Origin: Cladosporium sp. IMV 00045 | Lineage: Eukaryota > Ascomycota > Dothideomycetes > Cladosporiales > Cladosporiaceae | Assembly (NCBI GenBank): GCA_001931905.2 | Contig: MSJI02000226.1 | Location: 1 to 59,714, forward strand | DNA length: 59,714 bases | Reading direction: 5' to 3' | Shown: positions 1 through 11,943 of the stretch, piece by piece | Layout: each line of letters starts with the position of its first letter | Numbering within the stretch: the first letter of the stretch is position 1 | Position numbers and translations under genes: made by a program | The notes under the pieces: generated by a model | What the model was told of the DNA's origin: nothing | Seen by the model: only the letters and a program-made list of their open reading frames with translations | Databases searched by the model: none

Positions 1-2237
1 GGGCAAGACATATCTGGATCACGGTGGTACAACGGTATGTGGGCCCCCCAAAAAGCGAAGCAAGGAGTGAAGATTGGGGGTGGATTCGACCTAACGCTCC
101 TCACAGCTATATGCAAAATCACTAGTCGAGGACTTCTCTGCAGACCTCATCGGCAACCTATATGGCAACCCTCATTCAGCATCACAGCCCTCGGCATTGG
201 CGGGTCACCGCGTGGACGAGATCAGAGAACGCGCGCTTCGATTCTTCAACGCCGACCCCGATCATTTCGACCTAGTCTTTGTCGCCAATGCGACTGCTGC
301 TATCAAGATGGTGATCGATTGTTTCCGCGACCATGCCGCTGCCAGCAACACGCCTGTATGGTATGGCTATCACAGGGATGCGCATACATCGTTGGTGGGA
401 ATTCGGGAATCGACAAAATTGCATCGCTGCTTCACTAGTGATGAGGAGGTCGACATTTGGATCAACAGCGGTGGACTCGGTGGACCTCGAGCACGGCAAA
501 TTGGGTTGTTCGCATATCCAGGACAGTCCAATATGACTGGTCGACGGTTGCCCACAAGTTGGTAGGTTTGCTCGCGATTTTGTCTCTGCAACTGAAGGAG
601 ATGTGATTCCTAACGTTACACAATGACAGGCCCGGCCGAATTCGCAAGTCGTTTCACAAGGCTCCTACCTACACTCTTTTCGACGCGGCTGCGCTGGCAA
701 GCACCGCGCCACTCGACCTTTCAGACCCGGCTACTGCGCCCGACTTCACTGCACTTTCATTCTATAAGATTTTCGGCTTTCCCAACATTGGAGCATTGAT
801 CGTGCGAAAAGAATCCGCTCACATGCTGCAACAACGTCGTTACTTCGGTGGCGGCACCGTCGACATGATCATCTCAATCAACGACACCTGGCACGCCAAG
901 AAGGAAACATCGATCCACGATCGCCTCGAAGATGGAACTCTGCCCTTTCACTCCATTTTTGCACTCGACCACGGCATCAATGTGCACGAACGGTTATACG
1001 GACAGAATCCAATGAAATTTATCTCGATGCACACAGCTCAACTGGGGCGAAAATTGTACGAGGGTCTGAGCAGGATGAAGCACAGCAACGGCCGGCCTGT
1101 GGCAAGGATCTACAAGGATGAAAATGCGGTCTATGGAGATCCGTCTGTTCAAGGTGCCACGATTGCTTTCAATGTGTTGAGACCTGATGGGCATCTAGTT
1201 GGTTTTGAGGAAGTGGAGGAGGCGGCAGATGAACGGTCAATTTACGTTCGCAGCGGTTCGTTGTGCAACCCTGGTGGTGTGGCGACGTACCTGGAATGGT
1301 CTCCAGCAGAGATGCGCGCTGCTTATGCTGCCGGCCACAGGTGCACGAACCCAACGCAGATCATGAACGGGAAAGCTACAGGTGTCGTTCGTGTGAGCTT
1401 GGGTGCTATGAGCACTTCTTCAGATGTAACGACATTCTTGGATTTCTTGGAAGAGGTTTACATCGATCAGATGCCCGAGACGAGGGCCATGAGCGCGAAG
1501 GAGTTCGTCTTGTCTCTTGAGCAAAAGCACGAATATGAGCCTTCTTACCCTCATTCGCTCTCTGCTCGCTCAGCAAGTCGCGCATCAGCCACAAGCTCCA
1601 TCCCTCATGCCCTGCACATTCCTCCAAGCGATGTTGGACATAACGGACCGCCCACACCCAGCGCCAAATCCATTTCAGGAGCTTCAAGACATGGCGACCA
1701 CTGGACAGACAGCACCGCCATGCCCTCAAGCGCATCCGCGCACGAACTCGACACCGGCCCTCCCAAACATCCACCACCCTTCGTCCCCTCCGACTACACG
1801 CGACGACCGTGGGAAGACGGCTCCCGAAAACAGACCACCGACGCCGCCGCCGAAGCCGAAGCCAAATACCGCGAGATGGAAGCCGCTCTCATGGCCAAGG
1901 CGGGCCAGAACCCTTCGAACTCGGTGAAAGCGCGACGGTTTGGTAGGAGTGTGGTGAACCTTCTGCGGCAGAAGTCGAACCACCATCTTGACAACAGGTA
2001 CGATCATCCTGATACGTAAAAATGGAGCAGTGAGCGCGCATGTCTTCACATGCAGCCTTCGTTGCTTCCAGATCCGATGCGAACGAGAACCTAACTTCGG
2101 GTGCGTTCTACAGCTACAACAATAACCTCAAACCTCCTCCTGTACCCGAAACTCACGGCTACACTATGCTGTATCGCCAGCGAAGCACGGATAAGACGTC
2201 CCACGTCACCGATGTCACTACACTGAGCGTTGCATAG
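1..2237 (+). CDS. Molybdenum-cofactor-sulfurase-like PLP enzyme (5' partial)
   Basis: Class V aminotransferase fold of the Moco sulfurase/cysteine desulfurase type; family members take sulfur from L-cysteine with PLP. Exons are <1-34, 107-561, 630-1997 and 2072-2237; all three introns keep frame, and the last replaces a stop at 2017-2019 with a further 55 residues. Seen: YLDHGGTT at the window start, a GNPHS motif, SFYKIFG (the presumed PLP lysine), FGGGTVD, and GSLCNPGG, whose Cys matches the sulfurase catalytic cysteine. After about 1510 the protein is a Ser/Pro/Ala-rich, probably disordered tail. I see no MOSC domain, which full fungal Moco sulfurases (HxB type) carry at the C-terminus, so this is a stand-alone PLP half or a paralogue with another substrate. 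The N-terminus lies outside the window. Confidence 0.85.
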
Positions 2238-4737
2238 CGCAGAGCGCATCGAAGCATTACCTTCTCGCCCATACGCTCACTCACCGACACAAATCATTAC
2301 AATACCTTTCGAAACAATCCGGCCCACGACACGCAATCAAGGGCGTGATGAGGCCAGATGGCTTAGCTTGTCTCTGCAAAGCGCGGCGTTTCACATGCGG
2401 AACCATTGCTTTTCTTCCTTTGGATCTTACCTTCATCTCCGGCTAGGCGGCGGCAAACCTTCGTCACCAACATCAACATACGACCCTCACCTATCCACCC
2501 ATCAAAAGAGAATTGGGGAGAGGCAACACTTACGCCTCTACACTTTTTGCTTTCTACTCGCTCGCTTGCATTATTGCGAAATTCTTTCTCTTGAAACCTC
2601 TCTCCGAGGCACGGCATCTACCATCGTTTTTCCATTTTGTCAAACCTCTTCGCTTCTTATTTCTCGATTTACGGCGGTCATCTATTTACTCTTTCTCTTT
2701 GTCACCTTACGTTCTTGGCTGATTCATGGCTTGTCTTTACTCGAACCTTTTTGCTTTCGTTTCTGGAAATACCCGCATGCGCGCATCGGAAGATATATGC
2801 AAAATCTTTTCCCTGACAAAATTCGTTTTTGGACATGGGGCGGAAACCTTGTTTTGAACCTTTAGTTTTCTCGCCCATCTGTTTTCTTTTTCTTTGTCAT
2901 CCTTTCTTGATGGGATTGTATATAGTCGACAAGTAGAGGAGGGGTATGATCGCATGAGGGTGCGATTTTTTTGGTTTGCAGGAAAGGCAATCTTTCTGTA
3001 CATATATCTATTGGATACCACCACATCCTTTTTCTGTACATATTGTTTCGTGATCGTGTGTGGATGTGTATATAGGTCTCTCTGTATTGGGTATGAGCCA
3101 ACTCAAGCCAGCCTTTCACTTTGATGTTTCTCAAAGCACACCTACTTCTTTTCCCCTCACTTGTTCCATTCGTTTACATGTTCAAATGCTCATGATGTGG
3201 CTTCAGCGTTTCAGCCCTTGAAAGTCGAAGCCATCACTCCCAGATGTTATCATTGTCTTCCCGCGAAATCTGCATGTCTCGCTCAAACAATACACCATAG
3301 AACACAATGAGTCAATAATCCCAGTCGACTCCTCCGCAAGGGATGAACGGACATCCAAGAACCGAACAAGGACATGTGTCACTCTTACTACCGACCCTCA
3401 CCGACCGCCCGCCATCAACCAAGCTACCACGCAAGAAGTCACATGCGTGAACGTCTATCCTTGTCCGCACCAGGTTTGCTGTGGCGAGCCATTTACGCGC
3501 CTTCTTTCCTCAACGTTTGAGCGCGAAGTCGCATATCCCCCTTTCGCTGTGTGCTTGCTGCCTGCTATGGATAACGCGCTATGATTTGCCAACGAGCAAG
3601 CAAGCAAGCAAGCAAGCAAGCACAGCACGCGCATATCAATCAATCTGAACACCACTCATCGGAGAGCTACGACATCACACCCTGCCCCATCTCCCTGTCG
3701 TCTCAAATAAAATCGATGACTCCATCAATCAACCTCCTCAAAAGCACAACATCCCATCACCCATCACCCTCCCCCCAGCCAACCAATCACCTCCCTCCCA
3801 ACCCTTCCACCGCACCACGAACCACAACATTGACAGCACGGTCCCACAAACCCGCCTTCTCAAATCTCACCCTATCATTCCCTCACCTAAACCCCCGACC
3901 AGCCTCTCGGGTAGGCGCGCGCGCATCGTGCAGGGCGCATGGCGTTGTGAAACGAACTGCGCCAGACCTGCATGTGGGCGGTGACCTCGTCGGCGGGTAG
4001 GGGCAGGTTCTTGTGGCAGGGGTGTGGTTGTGTTACGAGGGGAAGAGGGTTGAGGCTGGGGCTTGGGGGGTTTGCGTTTGCTTGTTTGGCTGGTGTGGGC
4101 TTGGATGCTGTGAAACGTTAATGGAAGGGTTCGAGACGGGGAGGCGAGGCGAGGTGGGTTGCTGGTTACACGACTGTTTGTGGACCTGGTTGGATGGATG
4201 GGGCTTGGTGCGTGATATCTCTTGAACTTCCATGTCGGCACATGTGAAAGAATGCGAAGAAGGCAGTAGGCAGGGTGGTGGTGATCGATCAGGAAGTGTG
4301 ATGGCCGTCTGTTTCTTGAAAAGATGTTGTTGCATGTCCACCGAGCCGGTGTTTTGATTCGAATCAAGAGGCAGCAATCACCGTGAGAGTGACACGCAGG
4401 TAGTTGTCATCAGGGCGTCTCGATTTCATCACTTATCATTTTCGAGAGATCCCCAGAAGTGGGAATGCTCTGAAGTCCAAGACACGTTGACTCAAGTGAC
4501 GCATCGACGGAGAAGGGGGGATGTTACATGTAACCATGCTGTCTGTCTGTAGAAATGATATAATGTTCAAGAGGGGATCGAACATGACATTTGATAGTTT
4601 ACAACATCAAAACATGTCATACTTGCGAGTCCGTACATGATCTGTGAGGCGAGTCTCTGGTACTCAAAAGAAAAGAAGACAAACACAGGCCATACAACGA
4701 CTCTCCATCGCTTGCAGGAAGTAAATCTTAAGCAACC
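2238..4737. other. Intergenic, no gene supported
   Basis: This 2.5 kb separates the 3' ends of the converging Moco-sulfurase-like and P450 genes. The first several hundred bases are pyrimidine-rich and probably 3' UTR. Open frames here (for example 2230-2865 plus and 3867-4367 minus) have skewed, low-complexity composition and no recognisable domain. A GCAA tetranucleotide run lies at about 3595-3621. Confidence 0.6.
3595..3621. repeat. GCAA tetranucleotide microsatellite
   Basis: Six to seven perfect tandem copies of a 4-bp unit (AAGC/GCAA) in non-coding sequence. A simple sequence repeat with no evident function. Confidence 0.85.
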
Positions 4738-6703
4738 TCACCACCCCTCCACCTCCTCCAACCTAACCCAAAGCCCATCCTTCGGCTTCGACGTAATCCC
4801 ACCCGCGACCTCCGGCTCCCCGGGCTCGGCGAGCACACTGCCTTCTTCAAATTTACTCTCAAAACTCCCCACCCAAGCGGCAAGCAAACAAGCAAACTCC
4901 GCCTGCGCAAAGCGCTGACCAATACAACTCCTCGGGCCGTGCAGGAACGTCAAAAAGCTGTAATTACTCTCCGCGCCGCCGCGGTTGTTAGCCGAGCCAT
5001 CGGCGTCGAGCCAGCGCTCTGGTTTGAACTCGAGCGCGTCCGGGCCCCAGAGGGTCGTGGAGGTGTTGATCGCCCAGGGGGCGAGGATGACGGTCGTGCC
5101 TTTCGGGATGAAGTGGCCGGCCAACGTGGCGTCGTGGGCGGCCACGCGCATTGTCAGGGTCACGGGGGACCAGAGGCGGAGGATCTCGGCGCTGACGGCG
5201 TGCAGGTAGTGGCAGTTGTCGAGGTCGGTGGCGCTGATTTCGTCTTGGAGGGAGGGGATTTTGGTGCGGATTTCGGTGCGGAGTTTGGACTGGATGGTGG
5301 GGTTTTTGCAGAGGAGGTAGATGCCCCAGCTGAGGGAGTGTTAGCTTGCTGTGTCTGTGATGGCGGAGTTGAGAGGTCTTGTGAAGACCTTCGAGAAAAT
5401 GGCGTAGTGGATGGTAAGACCGTAAGTATGCAAGACTTACATCAAAGCGGTAGACGTCGTCTCATGACCGGCAACGAGGAAAGTCATCATCTGATTGACC
5501 AACTCCTCATCGGTGAAACCACCCGAATTGAGAGCGACGGAGATGATATCCTTGCCCCTCTCCCTCTTCTCGTCCATCACCTCACGCTTGCCCCTGATCA
5601 GATCCCTACAAGTCTGCTTAATGAACTGCTGAGCCTCGACGATTTCCTGATTGCGTTTACTAAATCGACCCGTCAGCATGTCGACAACGTGAACTAATCT
5701 CAAAAACGAAGCATCTCACCTAGGAATCCGCTTAAGCACCCAAAACGGGATGAAAAAGCCCGCAATCTGCCAGAACTTGCCAGCTCCCCTGCCGAGGGCG
5801 AAGATGTTCTGATAATGCATGTTGAGCTTATTGTTAGGATCGCTCAACGCCTCGAAGTCCCTTCCCATGCCCGCCTGGCCGATGATGTCCAGCGTGGCGC
5901 GCGAACTCCACTCGCCGACTTCGATCACACCAGGAGCGTGAGTCTTCGCATCCGCGGCTGATTTTTCCGGGTCTTGCTGTCTTGAAGAAGAAGGGGATTT
6001 CTTGGGCTTCTCAGTAGTCGGCACGGTCGATTTGGACGCTTCCCTCAAATGCCCAACCAGCTCGCGCGATTTGCCCCAGAAAACGGGGTACAGATCTTTG
6101 ACGTGGCGGTAGGCGAAGGCGGGCATGAGATCCTTTCTCTGCTTCTTGTGCTCGTCGCCCTCGGCGAGCAGGATGCCCACGCCCAAGATGCGGGCCAGGC
6201 CTTCGCGGAAGTGGCTTGGTTTGATGAACTGATGTTTGCACCGGTTAGCTATGCAATAACCCCAGTGGCAAAGAAAGGACGGAAAACATAATTCCCATCC
6301 CCGAGCGGAAAACCCATACCTCATAGTTCTTAGTAACAAGCACCTCAGCCAACGTCTTCGGATTCGTCACCAGCACTCTCTGGCGGAAATAAGCCGAATA
6401 AGCGATCAAACCGTCATTCTTGACCGTCTCGATCCAGCGCCTCATGGGCCTTCCGCCGGCTTCGCGAAAAATGCTCTTCGTCTGGCCGAGGAGGAAATCA
6501 TTGTCGGAGGGTGTGGCAATGTGGCGAAGCGGGCTGAAGAGTTTGGGATAGATGAGGGCGAGCCAGCTGGCTTTTGTGACGAAGAGGAGAGAGAAGAGGA
6601 GGGTTGCGGTGGCGAAGAGGCCGGGGGTGTGGGATGGTAGATAGAGGTTGATGAGGGTGGCGGCGAGGAAGGATATGGGGATGAGTTGGGTGAAGGTGGG
6701 CAT
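4738..6703 (-). CDS. Membrane-bound cytochrome P450
   Basis: Haem-thiolate monooxygenase predicted to sit in the ER membrane. Four exons: 6703-6320, 6228-5720, 5659-5441 and 5329-4738; all three joins keep frame and give 567 residues. Seen: two hydrophobic N-terminal segments (about residues 5-55), an HKKQRK helix-C region, the I-helix oxygen-binding motif AGHETTSTA (about 361-369), an EILR ExxR motif, and the haem loop FLHGPRSCIGQ with Cys506 as proximal ligand. A Ser/Lys-rich insertion at about residues 194-225 probably forms a surface loop. Substrate cannot be told; the layout resembles fungal CYP4-like family members of secondary or xenobiotic metabolism. It is divergent from the MAPEG gene, with 937 bp between the two starts. 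Confidence 0.93.
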
Positions 6704-7640
6704 TCTTGTGGTTTGTGAATGGCTATACCAGCCTTGCGTTTGCGGCTGCGCCAGTCAGGTTCCAGCTGGTGGTCAGAGGAAGAGTTGATTGGAGATATTG
6801 CCTAGAGCGCAGTTGTTGACAATTAAGAAACAAGCAGTGTTCGATACAAAAAGATCTGATTCAGTAGAAACAAAAATATCCCGTCCCTTCGCCATCACTA
6901 GCCAGCTATATAAACCAAACGACAAGTGCCCAAAAAACGCCCAATCTATGATGCCGACCCTCCCTCTCGTCGCAACATGGCCTCAAAGCAGCGCGCGTGA
7001 GAAACGGGAACGGGCGCAACTTTAGCCCGTTTCTCTTCTTCCCCAGGCAAAAGCCTCGCGCTCGTATATCGCATCCGTAGCTCGAAAGGGAATACAACGC
7101 GCTTGTGAAGCGGCAAGGCAGCAGTAGTGTTGCCTTACCTTAGGGCTGTCCTCTGAGCGTCCGAGGACCTCGTCGTGCCCCCGCTTGCAAGTTTTTGCGA
7201 TGGCACTTCATGATTTTTATTTATCTGTGTTGAAGTGTGGACTGGACATGGCCAAGGAGAAACGGCACACGGAAAAGACGACGTCCTCGATCGGGACTAG
7301 CGTCGCTTTTGCTGCGAAGGAGAGGTTGACTTTCTGACCTCCTTCCGCTTTGGGTCATTGGTATGGAAGTGGGTACTACTGCCGCTGCTGCGACGAAGGG
7401 AAGAAGATGGACTGCAGACTCCATTGAGAAAACGGCATGATGTTCAGCGTCAATGTTCAGGAATTGCAGTTTCGACTTTCCAAGTCTTTTGGAGTATATA
7501 TATCATGAAGCAAAGTCGCCGTGCTGAGAGAATAGGATCATCATTCAATTTACCTATCACTCGCCAACTCATCGTTCCAATACAGAATCATCATACACTG
7601 AACAACTTCTTGAAACCATCCAAGCACAAAATCAGACACA
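6704..7640. promoter_or_regulatory. Divergent P450/MAPEG intergenic region
   Basis: 937 bp between two divergent start codons. A TATA-like TATATATAT at 7495-7503 lies about 140 bp before the MAPEG start. No convincing ORF. A role as shared promoter is inferred from gene orientation only. Confidence 0.5.
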
Positions 7641-8277
7641 ATGTCCACCTCCACCCCCTCTCCAACACCATACAACTACTCCCTCCAATCCATCCCCGCC
7701 GCCTTCCTCTTCAGCCTCGTGCCACACTCCTACGGCCTCGCGCGCCTCATGATCGCGACGCGCAACCAGATGAGCAATGCCATGTACGTCGCGTCGCGCT
7801 TCCTCATTCCCCAACCACAAGTCTTTCCCCAATGACCAGTCCCTCCTAACCCAAAGTCTCACACAGGCCACGCACGAACCTCGAAACATGGAAAAGCAAG
7901 CTCCCCACCGCGACGTGGAACCACCTCGCGCGCGCCCGCGGCGCGCACTTGAATAGTCTGGAGGTCTTCCCGCTTTTCGCTGCGGCTGTGGTTCGTTCTT
8001 CCTCCCCCCATCCTCTCGCCTCTTCTCGCTCAGCACCGACTGTGTTGACACATCCCAGCTCGCGGGCAACCTGACCCACCTTCCCGCGCGCGACATGAAC
8101 AACATGGCGCTGGGGTTTTTCGAAGCGCGAGCGCTCTACATGGCGCTTTATTTGAGCGTCAAGAGCGATTCGTTGGCGTACGCGAGGACGGCGGCGTATG
8201 CTTGGTCGATTTCTATTCCGATTTGGGGGTTGTGGAGGGCGGGGAGGGTTTGGGCTGAGGCGGGTGGGGAGGTTTGA
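7641..8277 (+). CDS. MAPEG-family integral membrane protein
   Basis: Small four-helix membrane protein of the MAPEG family (membrane-associated proteins in eicosanoid and glutathione metabolism); members include microsomal glutathione transferases. Exons are 7641-7783, 7867-7990 and 8059-8277, giving 161 residues, the usual size. Seen: hydrophobic helix 1 (IPAAFLFSLVPHSYGL), then PRTNLETW, an AHLNSLEVFPLFAAA segment matching the conserved MAPEG 'N..E..P.F' region, and two further hydrophobic stretches. The second donor is uncertain: 7988 and 7991 are both in phase, and 7991 (GTTCGT) gives the usual AAAVLAG. It is divergent from a P450, compatible with a detoxification pairing (inference). Confidence 0.85.
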
Positions 8278-8429
8278 GGGGTAGTGGGGAGGTTTCTGTT
8301 GGGTTTGTTTTCTTGGGTGGTGGTTCTTTTGGGGGGTTTGGCGTTGCGAGTTTTCGGGGAAGTGGTGTGGTGTATACCTTGTCCAGTCAGACAGGAGCAG
8401 CGGAACGTTGGGACATATCGACTTTAGCT

Positions 8430-10194
8430 TTAGTCGCCGTGAAGATAACTGTTAAACTCCCTCCACCTCTGACAAGCAGCAGCACGTTTCTCCTCAAGCG
8501 TCGCATCACTCAAATCCCGCTCCCAGTCCTCCCTCGTCAGCTGTATACTAGCCGCCACGCCCTTTTCATGCGAACTGTAAATCCACGAATGGCGCGGCGC
8601 GGGTTGCTTCTGCAGCTCTATGATGGCAACAGCGAGCTGCTGCGCCTCCTTCTCAAGCTGCAACCGCTCGTCTTCACAGAAAGAAGCTAAGATGCGCTTG
8701 TACACACAGAGGCATTCGAGCGCCGTGCCGAAAATCTCACGGCGCAGCGCGAGTTCCGACTCCGGTGCTGAGGCCATGGACATGCGGAAGATGTAGGCTT
8801 TGAAGTCTTCGAGGGCTTTGAGCAGGCCGTGGTGGATTTCGCGCACTTTCAGCTCGAGCACGAGCAGCAGGCCTTCGTCGTAGGTGGAAGGGTCCATGGC
8901 TTTGGTCGTTTCACAGAGCATGCTGGCTAGGCTTAGCATGCGGATGCGGATGCGGATTACCACGGCGCTTCGGTCGGTGAGGTAGGGCGTTTCTTCAATG
9001 AGGGACTCGTAGAGGCGCATCCATTCTGGTTGTTCGAGGTAGCATTCTTTTTGCTCGTAGAGGGCTCGTGTCAATGTGGGGCCGATGTGGGAGTGGAAGA
9101 GGAGTTTCTCGTAGTCTGTTTTAAATCTTGAGGGGGTGCGTCTTTTGATGATGAGGGAGGAGCCGTTGACGTGGTGGTCGTATGCGGCTGTTCGTTGGGG
9201 GTCGAGCATCTGTCACTTTGGTCAGTATTGGCTGCTGGGTAGTCAGCTAAGTGGTCAATACCTCGTGTAAGCTGATCATCTGAATCGCACAGAGAAGGTC
9301 CGGATCCAAGCTGCTCTCTTCTCCCGCGACTGCCGTTTGCAGTGAACCTAGTGCTTTCGCGTACTTTTGCATGACAATAGTATCACAAGATCGGCTTGGA
9401 GGCTGTAGTCTGCTGTGGACTTTTGCGAGCAGACAGTCAATCACGTCTGTCAAAAACGGCTTGTGCCCATATCGAGAAGGCACGTATTGCAGGTATGACT
9501 GTATCTGTGAGCCGAACAGAGTCTCGAGCAGTTTTGGATTGGCCGAGATAGCCATGAGCGTGTTTTTGCCGACGTTGAAGCTTGTCAAGATTGACAAGTC
9601 TCGTATGTCAAAGTTGTACTTCATGCGGAGCTGCTCGTAACCGGTGATTGGACTTCCGTGGAAGGGCATCATCCAGGTCTGCTCGCTGAGCCACTCGAGA
9701 GTTTCTTCGTCCAGAGGGTCATCTGATGGCACTGTTCGGTCATCATCGATTGAAGTTACGGTATCATCACAAGCGTCCAAAGTGGCCGGTGTAGAATCCG
9801 AGCTCGATCCGGTGGTGCTGTCGATGCTGGTGTTACTTCCAGAGGTTTCTTCCTGAACACGGACAGGTTCTTGTCGAACATTCAGACGTCCACGTTTCTT
9901 TCGCGCAATGCCGACATCTTTCATCGCCTGTTTACGAATCAGAGTGCGTAGCGCTGGGTCTTTAGGCACTTTTGGCCCATTCGATACTATGAAAGGGAAG
10001 TCTGCCATGTCTATTGTCGGTGAAGCTGAAGATGAGATGCTTGAGTATGCCGCAAGACTGCGACCGAAGACCGACTCATCGACGGACACAGCAGGTCTTC
10101 CTTGAGGGTGATTTTGAGTAAAGTATTCCTCAATCTTGCACGCGTGCTTTATCGTAAAGACAGAAAGGTCAAGTCCAGGCAGCTGAGCACGCAT
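8430..10194 (-). CDS. Fungal transcription-factor-like protein without zinc cluster
   Basis: Two exons (10194-9262 and 9209-8430) joined in phase by a 52-nt intron with a CTGAC branch-like site; up to 570 residues. The segment FIVSNGPKVPKDPALRTLIR and the following basic stretch (KKRGR) are typical of the N-terminus of many Pezizomycotina regulator-like proteins (Fungal_trans_2/DUF3468 group). A Ser/Thr/Asp-rich spacer and a long helical C-terminal domain follow. No CX2CX6C cluster is present, so direct DNA binding is doubtful. The start is uncertain: ATG 10194 opens the frame, but ATG 10008 (MADFPFIV) matches where such proteins usually begin and would give 508 residues. Target unknown. Confidence 0.7.
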
Positions 10195-11943
10195 ATGGTC
10201 CGTGCGTCATTGCCATCATCCCGATTCGATGCTGCCATACCCTTATTGATGTACTACCGCGACATGCTTACCCGTTGGCGAGGAATAGCAAGCTGGAGAC
10301 TTATAGCTTGCCGCAAAAGATGTTGATAGCCATATCAGAAACACGTTGCATTCGAACTCAAGTTCTTCAAAAGCATAGCCGACCAGGCATGAACCATCTC
10401 AGCAGCAAGGTGACGTCTTGACCCTGCGAACCGCACCCGTCTGTACGGGTAAAATAAAAAAACCGGGGCCATGCAATTCTGCCATACTCGTAAGGCGCCA
10501 ACGCAGCAAAAAGCATCGCTTAAGGTAGTATTGTAGAGGGCTTCAATGGGAGATAGGGCAGTTCCGATTCCGCGAAGATCAAAAGTGACAAGGGGAGAAA
10601 GGGATTTGTCTAATCGCTCGCTCGATCACGCCGAAGGGCCAGCGCAGCGCATGTGGCGGTAAGTGAATTTTGGTCGCGAGAAGCCGGTGAGAGATGTCTG
10701 GGTGAACGTGCGCTGGTGGGGACTTCAAGGGGAGGAGTCTATATGGAGTATACTGTTGCATGAGATGGCTGGGAGGATGATGAATTGATGTAATCGCGTG
10801 TGAGGGCGAGTGTGTTGCGTGTCATCGACAGAGGTCGTATATGCCTCAAGGCAGTGTTGACGAGTGGCGTGTCGACACGATCATGAGGGAGCAATTGATG
10901 AGAATCGATTCATGGAATTGGTTAGAAAGAGCCCATCGAAGTCGGGAGAGAGAGGATGACCGCTGCGCCACTCTGTGGCTGTGTGAGATGTGGCGTTGAC
11001 ATCTCGGCTGTGATTGGCTGTCTCCTGTCGCGCGGGCTGGCTCACCGATGTTCTGTCTCTTGTCGCAAACACCCACCCACCCAAGGGCGAAGGCACCAAA
11101 ACCCAACCGGCCCATCGCCGCCGGCTCCAAGACATTGGTTGATCCGCCTGTCTTGTCAAGGAACTGCGGTATGTAATGCATGCACTGAGTAAGTAGGTCC
11201 AAAGTAAGTACCTGTTCATCGCTTCCTTTTTCTCTCATCACTCTTCCTTCTCTTCTTCATATCATTATTGCCTATCACTATCTACATACTCTTCACACAT
11301 CAACCCCACCTACGCCCTCCCCCATATCCTCTCCTCATAGCGCCGGCATATCACGAAAGAAAATAGCAACTGCGCGCCTATTACCCCTCCAGCCTGCCAG
11401 CCAGCCAACTGCAGCAAGACATTCAAGCGAAGCTCTCTCCCCGATTGCCGCCCAACTTGTCGCACCCCTCGGCCCACTCACGACGAGACACCTCACCACC
11501 CGCGACTCCACGCCAATAGCTATATCACGCCAGCTATACCGCGACACTGCCCAGCCAGCACTGCTCCGCGAACCGGCGCTGTCAACCTGCTGCTGACGCC
11601 TAGCGTTGGCTCCGACAATACGCGCGCTTTGTTGGCAAGCAGCGGGCAGTGATAGCAGCAACAGCATCACCAGCAGCAGCAAAGAACCTCTTTGTCTCGC
11701 ATTCATATAGCAAGTCCTATTTCAACCCTTGTCTTGTTGCGAACAAAGGACTTGTTTGTCCAACATCGACAACCGCACCAACCCCACGTTCGCTGCCTGT
11801 AGACTTGGTCACAACTCCAAACCATTTACCGACCAAGCCCAAGAACATATACACGCGCATTCAGAGACACACCTCGCTTGCAGGCCAAGTGAGCAGCATA
11901 GAACAGATCATACCACATTATAGATTGCGCGCACCCACAGATC
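10195..11943. other. Divergent intergenic region, no gene supported
   Basis: About 1.7 kb between two divergent genes. The last 700 bp before 11944 are C/T-rich and probably promoter plus a long 5' leader. Open frames on the minus strand (10846-11241, 11335-11706) are short, without domains, and look accidental. Confidence 0.55.

Noticed and set aside
2230..2865. 211-codon plus-strand frame after the Moco-sulfurase-like gene
   Set aside because: Ser/Phe/Leu-rich translation of pyrimidine-rich 3' flank, with no domain or exon partner.
3867..4367. 166-codon minus-strand frame
   Set aside because: Pro/Ser/Thr/His-rich with overlapping frames on both strands, which points to skewed composition rather than a gene.
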